The notes: generated by a model not told the origin, from the letters alone. DNA of 64,000 nt from Paenibacillus tianmuensis (GCF_900100345.1 NZ_FMTT01000015.1:1-64000), one strand, 5' to 3'; shown: positions 32,567 through 41,914, numbered from the stretch's first letter. Made by a program: numbers and translations.

Positions 32567-33907
32567 TTATTTTGCGCCGACCGACTTGGCTTGCGCGTCT
32601 TGAATTTTCTTCGCTACGTCTTCGGGCTTCGCACCCATGAGCAGCTCCTGCAATCCGTTGTTCACCACATCGGCTGCGGCGGAGCTCAACCGTCCGTCAT
32701 AGACCGGCGTCCGCTTCACGGTGCCTGCCATGTTGTGGACTTTGGCGAACAGCGAGGAAACTTTGGTTGTGTCCAGATCGACCTTGTAGCTGACGAGCTG
32801 GTTGCTTTCCAGCGTCGCTTTTTGCGCCGCCGGACCGGACATCGCGTAGATCAGCTCATACGCCGCTTCTTTACTTGCGCCGGACGTTTTCTTGCTCATG
32901 CCAAGACCGGTTCCGACGACACCGGCAAGCGAGTTCGGATCGCCTTTGCCGTTCGGAACGGAAGGCAGCACCGTCACGTCAATCCCGTCCAGTACTTCTT
33001 TGGTCGCATTGGCCGCAAGGTTCGTCAGCGCCCAGCCGCCGTCGATCATCATCGCCGCTTTGCCTTGCGCGAACATTTGCTCCATTTGCGTGTTATCGAT
33101 GCTGTTGAAGCCATCCTGGAATGCGCCGGCTTTGCCAAGCTGCTGCATATATGTCAGCGCTTGCACGAATTCCGGATCGGTGAACTTCGCGCCTTTTTGC
33201 TCGGCTGCGTTCAGGAACCATTCCGTCCCCGTCACCCGGTCGGCCAAGGAGCTCAAAATACTGGATTGCGCCAGCCATGCCGCTTTGTTGCCGAGCGCGA
33301 TCGGCGTTATTTTTTCTTTCTTGAACGTTTCGACCAAGCTCATCATGTCGTCCCACGTTTTCGGCGGCTTGACATTATGTTTATCGAACATCGCTTTGTT
33401 GTAATATAAAATCGACGTCGGGGACAGCCCCATCGGAGCGGCATAAATGTTGCCGTTCAGCGTGAAGTCGTCGAAGGAGTTCGGCAGGAAGCCGTTCTTC
33501 CAATCCGCCTTGCTATCCAGCAGCGGGTTGATCGGCTGAAGCAGATCGCCTCCGGCGAATTCCTTGGTCATGACGCCAGGCCACATCACAAACAGGTCGG
33601 GCATTTCGTTCGCCGCCGCAACCGTTTTCAAACGGGCTCTGTAACCATCGGGCGGAATGCCCTGAATATCCAATTCCACGTTCGGGTGATCTTTCTTGTA
33701 TTGCTCCATGATCCCCCGCATCGCTTTGGCGCGCAGATCGTCGCCGGTGAAGTTATGCCATAGCGAAAGCTTTACTTTATCGGACGCTTTTCCTTTGTCT
33801 CCGCCCGCGCTGCCGCCTGTACCCGCTTGGTCTCCACCCGAGCCGCAGCCGGCGAGGAGCGAAAGCGAGAGGGTCAACAGGACTCCCGTTGTAGCCGCTT
33901 TGTTCAT
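32567..33907 (-). CDS. carbohydrate ABC transporter substrate-binding lipoprotein
   Basis: 446 residues of the type-1 extracellular solute-binding family. Signal peptide with lipobox LLAGC (about 17-21), a Gly/Ser/Asp linker, then VKLSLWHNFTGDDLRAKAMR. Other family blocks are PDLFVMWPGVMTKEFAGG, NLPF-like MGLSPTSILYYNKAMFDKH and MIDGGWALTNLAA. GAGGGTTCGG upstream and an AAGGAGGG site support the start. It is the receptor of the CUT1 importer and is probably induced through the adjacent two-component system. Confidence 0.92.
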   Translation of the reverse strand: MNKAATTGVLLTLSLSLLAGCGSGGDQAGTGGSAGGDKGKASDKVKLSLWHNFTGDDLRAKAMRGIMEQYKKDHPNVELDIQGIPPDGYRARLKTVAAANEMPDLFVMWPGVMTKEFAGGDLLQPINPLLDSKADWKNGFLPNSFDDFTLNGNIYAAPMGLSPTSILYYNKAMFDKHNVKPPKTWDDMMSLVETFKKEKITPIALGNKAAWLAQSSILSSLADRVTGTEWFLNAAEQKGAKFTDPEFVQALTYMQQLGKAGAFQDGFNSIDNTQMEQMFAQGKAAMMIDGGWALTNLAANATKEVLDGIDVTVLPSVPNGKGDPNSLAGVVGTGLGMSKKTSGASKEAAYELIYAMSGPAAQKATLESNQLVSYKVDLDTTKVSSLFAKVHNMAGTVKRTPVYDGRLSSAAADVVNNGLQELLMGAKPEDVAKKIQDAQAKSVGAK

Positions 33908-33945
33908 CTTCCGAACCCTCCTTGTATATGTGTGTACTGCTTCAG

Positions 33946-33973
33946 TATAGAGGACAATCCCCGGGATACGTAA
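33946..33973 (-). promoter_or_regulatory. candidate promoter of the binding-protein operon
   Basis: On the minus strand: -35 TTACGT, 16-base spacer, -10 TATACT. It lies in the 99-base gap between the response regulator gene and the binding-protein gene. Confidence 0.45.
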
Positions 33974-34006
33974 CGGGAGAGATTTCGGCCCTAGGGTGGA
34001 AAAAAT

Positions 34007-35551
34007 TCAGGCCTTGACCGACTGCCTGAATTCCGTCGGCGTCTGTCCGGTATGCTTTTTGAACTGCTGGCTAAAATATTTGATGTCCTCGTAGCCGACC
34101 CGGCCAGCCACTTCGCTGATTTTCGCCTGCGACTCCTGCAAAATTTCCGCGGCCAGCCGCATCCGCTCCTGCGTGACGAATTCGATATAGTTCAGCCCCG
34201 TCTCCCGCTTGAACACTTCGCTGAAGTGGTTCGGGTTCAAGTGAACGAATTTGGCCACCTGCTGCAGCGACAAGTTTTGGTCCAAATGCTCCTTGATGTA
34301 GGCGATCGATTTTTGAATATACGCAAAGGGCTTGTCGGCAATCGCCTCGTGAAACGCCGTCATCACTGAGGACAGCAGCTTGAACACCTCGTCCTCGGCC
34401 CGCGAATCGACCTCGAACGTATGGAGGGCGGCCGGTGCCGCCTCCGGCTTCCCGCCGCCCTGCGACCGCTCCAGCCAGCGGTGGCCGGCAATGACCATCG
34501 ATTGCAGAAACGCCTGCACCGAAGATGGCGTAGCCGCCGGATCTTCAAGCTGCTCCCGCACCTTCCGGTTCACCCAATGCCGCAGGTTGGCCCTGTTGTT
34601 GCTCATCAGAATAGCGGCCAGCTCCGACTCCTCCTTCTGGGAACAGACGGTCCGGCCGCCGCAGCGGTCCGTGATGTCCTCGGACGTGTACAGCCCCTCG
34701 GCCCCGAGCAGTCCGCGGTACGCAAACACCGTCCCGGCTTCCCGATAAGAGGCCTGCAACTCGCCGTACGAAGCCACGGAACGACCAAGCGCCGCGAAAA
34801 CCGTACACTTCAGCGTCTGCCGCACCCGGTTGATCGCCCGCTCCAAGCTGCTGCGGTCCGACACGCGGACTTCCTCTCGCACGACGAGCACGATTCGGTC
34901 GGCCTTCAGCATCGTCACCGCCGGAAGCAGCTCGTAGAGCATATTTTCGGCTGCTCCGAGCAAAAGACCGGCGAGCGCTCCGTCCCCCCAGCCTGTTGCC
35001 GCGAGCAGCAGTACCCGCATCGGCGCCAGCGTCGAGTCGTTCGGCTGCACGCCGTTTTTGCGGAACCAGGCTTGAACCGGTGCCAATGACGATTCGTCGC
35101 CCTGGATCAGCAGCCGATCAAGCAATTGGCTGCGCAGAGCCGCCTTTTGCATCGTTTCCTGCTTGGCGTTCTCCCATTTGTCCATGATACGCTGCTTCGC
35201 TTTCATCGCCGCTTTAATAATTTCCTCGGGCCGGCTTGTCTTGAGCAAATAATCGGTTACTCCTTCGCGCAGCGCCTGTTGGGCATACGCAAAATCGTCG
35301 TAGCCCGTGAGAATGACGGTTTCCGTATCCGGGAGCAGCCGCTTCACCTCGCGCGCGAGCTGGATGCCGTCCATTCCCTGCATGCGGATGTCCGTGAGCA
35401 AAATATTCGGCTTCTCCACTGGGATGCGCGCCAACGCTTCCTCGGCGGATGAAGCCGGGGGAAGCAGCGTCAAGCCAAGCTCCTTCCAGTCGATAACGGT
35501 ACACAGTCCGTTCCTTATGATCACTTCGTCGTCTACGATTAAAATTTTCAT
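34007..35551 (-). CDS. two-component response regulator, AraC-type output (YesN-like)
   Basis: 514 residues. The receiver domain (1-120) has acidic pocket VDDE, phospho-acceptor Asp54 in LLTDIRM, Thr in ILTGYDDF and Lys in YLLKT. A long middle region (about 130-400) of uncertain fold leads to a C-terminal AraC-type DNA-binding domain. That domain carries LSLQQVAKFVHLNPNHFSEVFKRETG and ISEVAGRVGYEDIKYFSQQFKKHTG. It is cognate to the kinase encoded just upstream, with which it overlaps by 4 bases. It probably activates the importer operon that follows. Confidence 0.94.
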   Translation of the reverse strand: MKILIVDDEVIIRNGLCTVIDWKELGLTLLPPASSAEEALARIPVEKPNILLTDIRMQGMDGIQLAREVKRLLPDTETVILTGYDDFAYAQQALREGVTDYLLKTSRPEEIIKAAMKAKQRIMDKWENAKQETMQKAALRSQLLDRLLIQGDESSLAPVQAWFRKNGVQPNDSTLAPMRVLLLAATGWGDGALAGLLLGAAENMLYELLPAVTMLKADRIVLVVREEVRVSDRSSLERAINRVRQTLKCTVFAALGRSVASYGELQASYREAGTVFAYRGLLGAEGLYTSEDITDRCGGRTVCSQKEESELAAILMSNNRANLRHWVNRKVREQLEDPAATPSSVQAFLQSMVIAGHRWLERSQGGGKPEAAPAALHTFEVDSRAEDEVFKLLSSVMTAFHEAIADKPFAYIQKSIAYIKEHLDQNLSLQQVAKFVHLNPNHFSEVFKRETGLNYIEFVTQERMRLAAEILQESQAKISEVAGRVGYEDIKYFSQQFKKHTGQTPTEFRQSVKA

Positions 35552-37308
35552 GCGGGCTCCTCCAATACCGGAATGCTAAAAGAAACGCGGGTGCCTTTGC
35601 CCGGCTCGCTGTCGATCGTCAGCCCCGCTTCGCTGCCGTAATGCAGCAGCAGGCGCTGATGCACGTTGCGCAAGCCGTAGCTCGTTTTGGCCGTCGGCCC
35701 GCCGTTCCCCGTCCAAGCGAGCTGCCGGCGAAGTTCGCGCAGCTTGTCCGCTTCGATGCCGACGCCCGTATCCTCTACGACAAACTTCATCCGCGCGCCG
35801 CTCAGCTCGCCGTGAACATACACGAAGCCGGGCTCCTGCTTTTTCTGAATACCGTGAATCAGACTGTTCTCGATCAGCGGCTGGAGCAGCAGCTTAAGCA
35901 TCGGCGTCTGGAGCATGGCCGGGTCGATATAAACCTCCATCTCAAATTGGCCGGGAAAGCGGATCGATTGCACGTACGCATAATTCTGCGCATGCGCGAT
36001 CTCCTGCTGCACGGGGCAAAACTCCTCGCCCTTATTCAGGCTGAACCGAAGAAAATCGCTGAGCGCCCCGATCATCTCGGCGATCTGCCGGTCTTGGTTC
36101 ATCAAGGCCATCCAATGGATCGAGGATAGCGTATTGTACAAAAAATGAGGATTGATCTGCGCCTGAAGCGCGAGGATGTCGGCTTCCTTTTTCTTCGCCT
36201 CGTTCAGCTGCACCTGCTCCTTCAGCCGCTGAATCCGGTCGCTGAGCTTGTTGTAGCTGTGCAGCAGCAGGCCGACCTCGTCGCTGCTTTTCACCTCGTA
36301 CGTCGGGATCGGCTCGTCCGGGTTAATGTCCTTCATGGTCTGCGTCATCCGGGTCAGCGGCCGCGTCACCCACTGGATGAAATAAAGCACCAGTCCGGCG
36401 GCCAGCAGCAGGGAGATGCCGACCGCTACCGCGGTAACCGTCAGCACATAGACGTTCTGCGCCGTATAGATTTGGGTCGGGATAAAGCCGACCAGCTTCC
36501 AGTTCAGGCTCGGGATCGTGTGGTACAAAATCGTTTTCTGCTCGTCCCCTTGACCGTAATTGAGCACGCCGCTCGCCTCCGCCATCAGCCCGATATCCGG
36601 GAACGGCTCGCTGACCGGACGGTTCAGCCACGCGGACTCGCCGCCGGATAAAATCCGGTTGTTCGCGTCCAGCAGCAGAACGAAGCCTTTAGCTTCCCAG
36701 CCGGACTCCTTCAAGTAGCGGGCAATCTCGGCTTCGTCCAAGCTGATGGACAGCTCGCCGAGCGGCTTGAAGTTGTTCACGTTGCGGATCGGACGGACAA
36801 GGGAGACGACTTTCTTCAGCCCTTCCGTCGTCTGATTCTCGTACAGCGGGGTCCACCATTTGGTGCTGTTGCGGTAAACCTCCTCGTTTTTCCGCAGCAC
36901 GTCCGGAAGGCCGGAATAAAGCACTGTCGTGCTCGACAGCGGCGGATAGCCGTTGGCCGAATTGATGGTGATGTTGGAAATATACTTTTTGGAAAAGGCC
37001 AGATTGGTCAAAAAGCCGACGTTGAGCGTATAGCGGGCCACGTCCTCCCGGTCGTTGTCCAGATACGCCTGAACCTCCCGCTGGCCGATAATGAACAGGG
37101 ACATGTTCTCGACGTCCTGTATAACGAACTCCAGCTTGTCCGCAATTTGACGCAGCGTGTTCATGCCCGATTGCTTCGCCTTCTCCTCCGTGGCGGAGGT
37201 CGCTATATTGTACGAAACCGCTCCCGTGGCGAGCAGCGGCAGGACAATCGCAATCAGCAGCAGCAGGGACAGCTTGTGTTTGAGCGACTTCGACAGCCAC
37301 CTTTTCAT
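35548..37308 (-). CDS. sensor histidine kinase, YesM family
   Basis: 586 residues. The N-terminal transmembrane helix (about 12-32), a large extracellular sensor domain with dCache-like features (about 33-290), a second helix (about 292-315) and a HAMP segment ending near 370 come first. The His-kinase domain has phospho-acceptor His in NPHFLYNTLSSIHWMALM, and the ATPase domain has LLQPLIENSLIHG (N-box), VEDTGVGI (G1) and GYG-like TSYGLRNVHQRL. It is the typical partner of AraC-type response regulators that control carbohydrate importers in Paenibacillus. It heads the locus, and its signal is probably the imported sugar or its complex with the binding protein. Confidence 0.93.
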   Translation of the reverse strand: MKRWLSKSLKHKLSLLLLIAIVLPLLATGAVSYNIATSATEEKAKQSGMNTLRQIADKLEFVIQDVENMSLFIIGQREVQAYLDNDREDVARYTLNVGFLTNLAFSKKYISNITINSANGYPPLSSTTVLYSGLPDVLRKNEEVYRNSTKWWTPLYENQTTEGLKKVVSLVRPIRNVNNFKPLGELSISLDEAEIARYLKESGWEAKGFVLLLDANNRILSGGESAWLNRPVSEPFPDIGLMAEASGVLNYGQGDEQKTILYHTIPSLNWKLVGFIPTQIYTAQNVYVLTVTAVAVGISLLLAAGLVLYFIQWVTRPLTRMTQTMKDINPDEPIPTYEVKSSDEVGLLLHSYNKLSDRIQRLKEQVQLNEAKKKEADILALQAQINPHFLYNTLSSIHWMALMNQDRQIAEMIGALSDFLRFSLNKGEEFCPVQQEIAHAQNYAYVQSIRFPGQFEMEVYIDPAMLQTPMLKLLLQPLIENSLIHGIQKKQEPGFVYVHGELSGARMKFVVEDTGVGIEADKLRELRRQLAWTGNGGPTAKTSYGLRNVHQRLLLHYGSEAGLTIDSEPGKGTRVSFSIPVLEEPA

Positions 37309-37424
37309 TGTGTCGTTCCCCCGTTTAGTCTAAAAATGGAATTGTAAGCGTTGCGATGCCTTAATACTAGCATATTTCCAGGGAGAAGCTAACATACTTT
37401 TTTTCAACCAAAAAAACTTTTTGT

Positions 37425-37452
37425 TTGATTTCGGGCTGGATTATGTTAGTAT
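37425..37452 (+). promoter_or_regulatory. promoter of the D-amino-acid cluster
   Basis: -35 TTGATT (37425-37430), 16-base spacer ending TGT, -10 TAGTAT (37447-37452). The roughly 130-base leader that follows is GC-rich and has no riboswitch I can name. Confidence 0.55.
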
Positions 37453-37584
37453 CTTTTTCAGAATGACACGGGGACCATCCAGCCCCCGGAAACGACCGGT
37501 CTGAAGAGGGGAAATCGGCTCGAATCAGGGCGGCGCTCTTATTTTTATCAGAATATTCAAAATATTATGGGAGTGAGTGAGACG

Positions 37585-38691
37585 ATGAACGACCGACTGG
37601 ATACTCCCAGCGTAATCATCGACACGGACATCATGGAGCGTAACATCCGTTCCATGGCCGACTCGGCCAAAAGGCTCGGCATCGCGCTGCGGCCCCATGC
37701 CAAAACGCACAAAATGCCATGGGTCGCGCAGAAGCAGTTGGACGCTGGCGCGGTAGGCATCACCGTCGCGAAGGTGTCCGAGGCGGAAGTGATGGCGGAG
37801 CACGGCATCAAGAACATTTTCGTCGCCTACCCGCTCGTCACCCCAGCCAAAATCGCACGGGCGGTACGGCTCAGCGGGCAAATCGAGCTGATCGTCGGCG
37901 TCGACAGTCTGTACGGGGCCAAGCTGCTGTCTCAAGCCGCCCTTGAAGCCGGACGCGAGCTGCAAGTCCGCCTGGAGATCGATACCGGTCTGCGCCGGAC
38001 AGGCGTACCATACGACCAAGCGGAAGCGCTGGCATCCGCCATCCATGCGATGGAAGGCCTGCGCCTGACGGGTATCTACACGTTCCGCGGCGCGCTGCTC
38101 GGCGGCAAGCCGACGCTCGATCTGCAAGCGGCCGGCGCTGAAGAAGGCCGGCTGATGGCCGAGCTCGCGGACCGCATTCGCGCGCAGGGCGTGCCGATCG
38201 CGGACGTCAGCGTCGGCTCCACGCCGACAGGTCTTCAGGCCGCGGTAGCCAAAGGCGTGACCGAAACCCGGCCGGGTACTTACGTGTTCCAGGACCGAAT
38301 GCAGGCCCGACTCGGCGTCTGTTCGCTCGGTGATTGCGCCGGCAGCGTCCGCGTGACGGTCGTCAGCCGGCCGTCCGCTGATCTCGCCGTCATCGACGGA
38401 GGAAGCAAGACGTTCGCCACCGACGTGCAGCCGAACACGGACCCGATGCAGCTGCAAGGCTTCGGGCACGTCGTCGAGTTGGAGGACGCGGTGCTGGAGC
38501 GGATGTCGGAGGAGCACGGCATGCTGCGCCTCGGTCCAGCTGCCCAAGCTTCCGGCCTGAAGGCCGGCGATGTGCTGCACATCATCCCGAATCATATTTG
38601 CAGCACGGTCAATCTGCATGACAAAGTGTATTTCAAGAGCGGCGACAACTATGAGGAGCGGGCCGTTCTGGCGCGCGGCAAGCTGCAGTAA
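37585..38691 (+). CDS. DTA-family PLP enzyme (D-threonine aldolase/D-serine dehydratase-like)
   Basis: 368 residues, fold type III PLP enzyme. The PLP-binding Lys is expected in RPHAKTHK (Lys40). The C-terminal PNHICSTVNLHD carries the His and Cys that bind the metal in D-threonine aldolase and eukaryotic-type D-serine dehydratase. TRPGTYVFQDRMQ is also family-typical. The reaction is presumably on a D-beta-hydroxy-amino acid or D-serine-like compound. The start at 37585 has GGGAGTGAG about 10 bases upstream. It is followed by a broken D-aminoacylase gene and ridA, so the cluster is coherent for D-amino-acid use. Confidence 0.87.
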   Translation: MNDRLDTPSVIIDTDIMERNIRSMADSAKRLGIALRPHAKTHKMPWVAQKQLDAGAVGITVAKVSEAEVMAEHGIKNIFVAYPLVTPAKIARAVRLSGQIELIVGVDSLYGAKLLSQAALEAGRELQVRLEIDTGLRRTGVPYDQAEALASAIHAMEGLRLTGIYTFRGALLGGKPTLDLQAAGAEEGRLMAELADRIRAQGVPIADVSVGSTPTGLQAAVAKGVTETRPGTYVFQDRMQARLGVCSLGDCAGSVRVTVVSRPSADLAVIDGGSKTFATDVQPNTDPMQLQGFGHVVELEDAVLERMSEEHGMLRLGPAAQASGLKAGDVLHIIPNHICSTVNLHDKVYFKSGDNYEERAVLARGKLQ

Positions 38692-38710
38692 GCGGGGAGG
38701 GCTCGTAAAC

Positions 38711-40013
38711 ATGCTGGATCTTATCATTCGTAACGGACATATTGCGGACGGCACCGGAAACCCTTGGTTTTTCGGCGACGTCGGGGTCAAAGATGGGCGG
38801 ATTGCAGCCGTCGGCCGGGTGGAGCAGGAAGCGAGAAGCGTCATCGACGCGCACCGCCAAGTCATCGCTCCCGGGTTTATCGACGGGCATTGCCATTCCG
38901 ACCTGATGATTTTCGATCATCCGCACAGCGAGATCAAAATCCGGCAGGGCGTGACGACGGAAGTCGTCGGCAACTGCGGACTCGCGCCGGCTCCCTTCGT
39001 GAAGGAGCGCGCCGAGCTGCTGTAGAGCTACGTCCAGCCGGTGCTGGGCAAGACGGACTGGGTTTGGCCGTGGGAAACCGTCGAGCAGTACATGGAGCAT
39101 CTGGCCCGCTCCGGCGCCATCGGGCTGTCCATCGGCCTGTTATACGCCCCCGGCAGCTACACGGCCAAGGAAGAACTCGCGGAGCTGTGCTCCATCCTGC
39201 CGAAGTACGATGGGCTGTTCTCCACGCACATCCGCGGCGAAGGCAACAATCTGATTCCTTCCGTCAAGGAAGTGCTCTGGATTGCGGAGAAAGCCGGCGT
39301 GGGTGCTCGAAGGCGGTATCGAAGGCACGCTGGAAGCGTTCCGCGATCCTTCGCTGCGCGCTCGCATCCGCGAGGAGCTCGGCCGCGAGCAGGACGATTG
39401 GGACAACCTCGTCTGCTCCACCGGCTGGCAGAGCGTCGTTATCTCGGCGGTGCATACGGAGAAAAACCGGCATCTGGAAGGCAAGCATATCGCGCAAATC
39501 AGCGAGGAGCGCGGCCAGCATCCGGCGGATTGCATGATGGACCTGCTGCTGGAAGAAGAAGGCCGCATCTCGATCGTGTACTTCCACATGTCGGACGACG
39601 ACGTCTCGCAGGTGGTCCGCTACGAAAAGTCGCTGATCGCTTCCGACAGCCTGACCTGCGAAACCGGCAAGCCGCATCCCCGGCTGTACGGCACGTTCCC
39701 CCGCGTCTTCGCCAAGTACGTGCGCGACCAGCGCGGACTGTCGCTGGAGGAGGCGGTCCGCAAGCTGACGTCATTCCCGGCGCAGCGCTTCAAGCTCGGC
39801 AAGCGCGGACTGATCGTTCCCGGCTATGCCGCCGATCTGACCGTCTTCAACCCGGATACGATCCAGGATCTGGCCACGTTCGAAGAGCCGAGACAGTATC
39901 CGAACGGCATCTCGCACGTCATTGTGGCGGGCAAAACCACGCTCACCGGCGACCAACACACGCATGCCCGCGAAGGCGGACTTATTCGCGCAGCGTCGTG
40001 CTGCGCCCATTAA
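38711..40013 (+). pseudogene. N-acyl-D-amino-acid deacylase, disrupted by a stop, a deletion and a frameshift
   Basis: The amidohydrolase start is intact: LDLIIRNGHIADGTGNPWF with GGGGAGGG before ATG 38711. The metal-site FIDGHCHSD and VVGNCGLAPAP are present. An in-frame TAG follows at 39023-39025, after which the same frame continues (SYVQPVLGKTDW). At about 39297-39303 the reading frame changes. The normal stretch that carries ISHHK and the D-x-YPY-x-A-S-T active-site region (about 55-60 residues) is missing, and the text jumps from AEKAGVG to WVLEGGIEGTLEAF. The rest (to 40013) is well preserved, including YFHMSDDDVSQVVRY. The protein cannot be functional as read. It lies between the DTA-family enzyme and ridA. 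Confidence 0.9.
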
Positions 40014-40043
40014 TTTAACGAAACTATCGGAGGTATCCTACTT

Positions 40044-40508
40044 ATGTCCCAAATCGAACAACGTTTACAAGAACTCGGCATTACTTTGCCCCCGTCCCCG
40101 GAGCCGCGCTTTACGTACATTCCGTGCAACCGGACGGGCAATCTGCTCTACTTATCCGGTCAAGATTGCCGCATTAACGGTGAGTTGATGTACGAAGGCA
40201 AGCTGGGCAAGGACGTAACGATCGAGCAAGGCCAGGAAGCGGCCCGCCAAACGATCATCAACTGCCTGGCCGTGCTGAAAGGCTACCTGGACGACCTCGA
40301 CCGCGTAGTCAAAATCGTCAAGCTGCTCGGCTTCGTCAACAGCACACCGGGCTTCGGCGACCAGCCGTATGTCATGAACGGCGCATCCGACCTGCTCGTC
40401 GCCGTCTTCGGCGAGAACGGCAAGCACGCCCGCTCCGCAATCGGCACGAGCGACCTTCCGTTCCACACGCCGGTAGAAATCGAGCTGATTGTGGAAATCC
40501 GCGACTAA
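40044..40508 (+). CDS. RidA-family protein
   Basis: 154 residues of the YjgF/YER057c/UK114 (RidA) family. It has NLLYLSGQDCRINGELMYEG, EAARQTIINCLAVLKGYLDD (the long helix) and GDQPYVMNGASDLLVAVFGE. The C-terminal ARSAIGTSDLPFHTPVEIEL holds the family RxxxG arginine position. RidA hydrolyses enamine/imine intermediates made by PLP enzymes, which suits its place next to the DTA-family gene. It is longer than classic RidA (about 128) and belongs to the subgroup with an N-terminal extension. GGAGGTATCC precedes the ATG. Confidence 0.9.
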   Translation: MSQIEQRLQELGITLPPSPEPRFTYIPCNRTGNLLYLSGQDCRINGELMYEGKLGKDVTIEQGQEAARQTIINCLAVLKGYLDDLDRVVKIVKLLGFVNSTPGFGDQPYVMNGASDLLVAVFGENGKHARSAIGTSDLPFHTPVEIELIVEIRD

Positions 40509-40542
40509 GCGCGAATCGAAGACGACGGTCGGCTTACATTTA

Positions 40543-40596
40543 GAAGCACCTCCGGCATTAGAATCGCAGATTCCCGTGCTAGAGGTGCTTGTTTTA
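40543..40596 (+). terminator. terminator of the D-amino-acid cluster
   Basis: AAGCACCTC pairs with GAGGTGCTT and is followed by GTTTTATT. Confidence 0.75.
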
Positions 40597-40606
40597 TTGC
40601 TTGGCC

Positions 40607-40839
40607 TTACCCGTTAAGCTGCCGGTCGACCAACGCGATGAGCTTGCCCCGCTCCTCCTCCGTTATGCTCTCCACAAGCCGGGCATCGGCAGTCCAAGCC
40701 CGGCCACTTGGCGGCTGATCCGCCATTCGTATTCCATCAAGTCTGCGGTGTGGGGCCGGAACACTTTGATGATTTTATCGCTTCCCCACTCGAATACTTC
40801 CGCCGTATATCCTTGTCCAATGCGCTTCCCCAGTTTCAT
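40607..40839 (-). pseudogene. aminoglycoside/choline kinase-family phosphotransferase with the middle deleted
   Basis: Read on the minus strand, ATG 40839 begins MKLGKRIGQGYTAEVFEWG and continues KIIKVFRPHT then EYEWRISRQVAGLGLPMP. This is the N-lobe opening of APH-family kinases, with a Gly-rich loop and ATP-site Lys. It runs into a stop (40663-40665) at residue 58. In a second frame the following bases read ITEEERGKLIALVDRQLNG and stop at 40607, a plausible C-terminal end of the same family. About 200 residues, including the catalytic HGD/DFD region, are missing. The pattern indicates an internal deletion with frame change. Confidence 0.75.
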
Positions 40840-40984
40840 GCCGACGACTTCCCCTTCTCTTGCCCGGTTGTGGTGTGCCGGGACGGTAGGAATAAACTTG
40901 AAATTCGGCCCCGGAACCGATATAACTGACTATAGACGTTTTTATCCGAAAGCTGTTTCAGCTTTACCCGAGGGAGACCCTGAT

Positions 40985-41848
40985 ATGATCAAAAAAGTGT
41001 TGGCTGCTCTGCTGCTTGCCGTTGTCTTGATCGGCGCGCTTGACGCTTGGTCGTATAAAGACGCGCTACGCTACCGCAACCAAGTAGCCGTCCTGATGTA
41101 CCATCATGTCCATGATACGGACCAAAGCTCAAGCACCGTCTCCACCGCTTTGTTTCGCGATCAGCTCAATTATTTGAAATCGAAAGGCTATCATTTCATT
41201 TCGCTGGGCGAATTCAAGCAATTTTACGACGGCGGAGCCGTACCGGACAAAGCGGTGCTCGTGACCTTTGACGACGGCTACAAAAGCTTCTACGATTACG
41301 CGTATCCGGTCTTGAAAGAGCTTGACGTGCCGGCCGTCAATTTTGTCATCACCAAAGATTTGGACGACCCGCTCGCCCCGTCGATTCCGACGCTGTCCCG
41401 CGACCAGATCCGGCAAATGCTGAGCGAGCGCCCCGGACGTTACGATTTTCAATGCCACTCAAACAATCTGCATTTCAAACAAGGGAAGACGGCGGCGATT
41501 ACCGGACCGCTTACTCGGGACGATGGCGCGCTGGAAACGCCCGAGCAGGCCGTCGCCCGGGTGGCGGCGGACACCAAAGCCTGCGCGCAGCAGCTAAATG
41601 AGCTGTACGGCAGCGATCATGCGGCAGACAGCTTCGCTTACCCGTTCGGCATTCATTCCAAGACGGCGCAAGACCTTCTTACGCAAGCGGGCTTTCGGTA
41701 CGCCTTTACCATTGTGAACGAGATGGCGACCCGCGCCAATCCGAAGCTGGAAATTCCGCGAGTCAACGCAGGCAATCCGGCGATCCGGCCCGAGCTGCTG
41801 GACAAGCAGATCATGCTGCGCGTCCAAAGCGTCAAGCCTTTTCCCTAA
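40985..41848 (+). CDS. polysaccharide deacetylase family protein, secreted
   Basis: 287 residues. An N-terminal hydrophobic segment (MIKKVLAALLLAVVLIGALD) serves as signal or anchor. The NodB-type domain begins VAVLMYHHVHD and has LVTFDDGYKSFYDYAYPVL (the Asp-Asp metal/catalytic motif, about 90) and FQCHSNNLH, where one of the usual metal-binding histidines lies. FAYPFGIHSKTAQDLLTQAGF (arginine-loop/proline motif) follows. Such enzymes remove acetyl groups from peptidoglycan, chitin-like or exopolysaccharide substrates; this group resembles the IcaB/YadE type. The start is ATG 40985 with GAGGGAG about 8 bases upstream; the longer in-frame upstream extension has no ribosome site and runs over a pseudogene. 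Confidence 0.88.
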   Translation: MIKKVLAALLLAVVLIGALDAWSYKDALRYRNQVAVLMYHHVHDTDQSSSTVSTALFRDQLNYLKSKGYHFISLGEFKQFYDGGAVPDKAVLVTFDDGYKSFYDYAYPVLKELDVPAVNFVITKDLDDPLAPSIPTLSRDQIRQMLSERPGRYDFQCHSNNLHFKQGKTAAITGPLTRDDGALETPEQAVARVAADTKACAQQLNELYGSDHAADSFAYPFGIHSKTAQDLLTQAGFRYAFTIVNEMATRANPKLEIPRVNAGNPAIRPELLDKQIMLRVQSVKPFP

Positions 41849-41868
41849 GAGCTCGCCATTACGCGATA

Positions 41869-41914
41869 CGGGACTCCTTGAAGACCTGTCAGGTCTGAAC
41901 GGAGTCCCGTTTTC
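41869..41914. terminator. bidirectional terminator between deacetylase and LLM gene
   Basis: CGGGACTCC pairs with GGAGTCCCG around an inner GACCTGTCAGGTC palindrome, followed by TTTTCG. Confidence 0.75.

Noticed and set aside
37525-38865. 446-codon minus-strand frame opposite the D-amino-acid enzyme
   Set aside because: Antisense shadow of a well-supported gene; no family resemblance.
40589-40984. N-terminal extension of the polysaccharide deacetylase frame
   Set aside because: It has no ribosome site and is antisense to the phosphotransferase remnant. ATG 40985 with its GAGGGAG and signal sequence is the better start.
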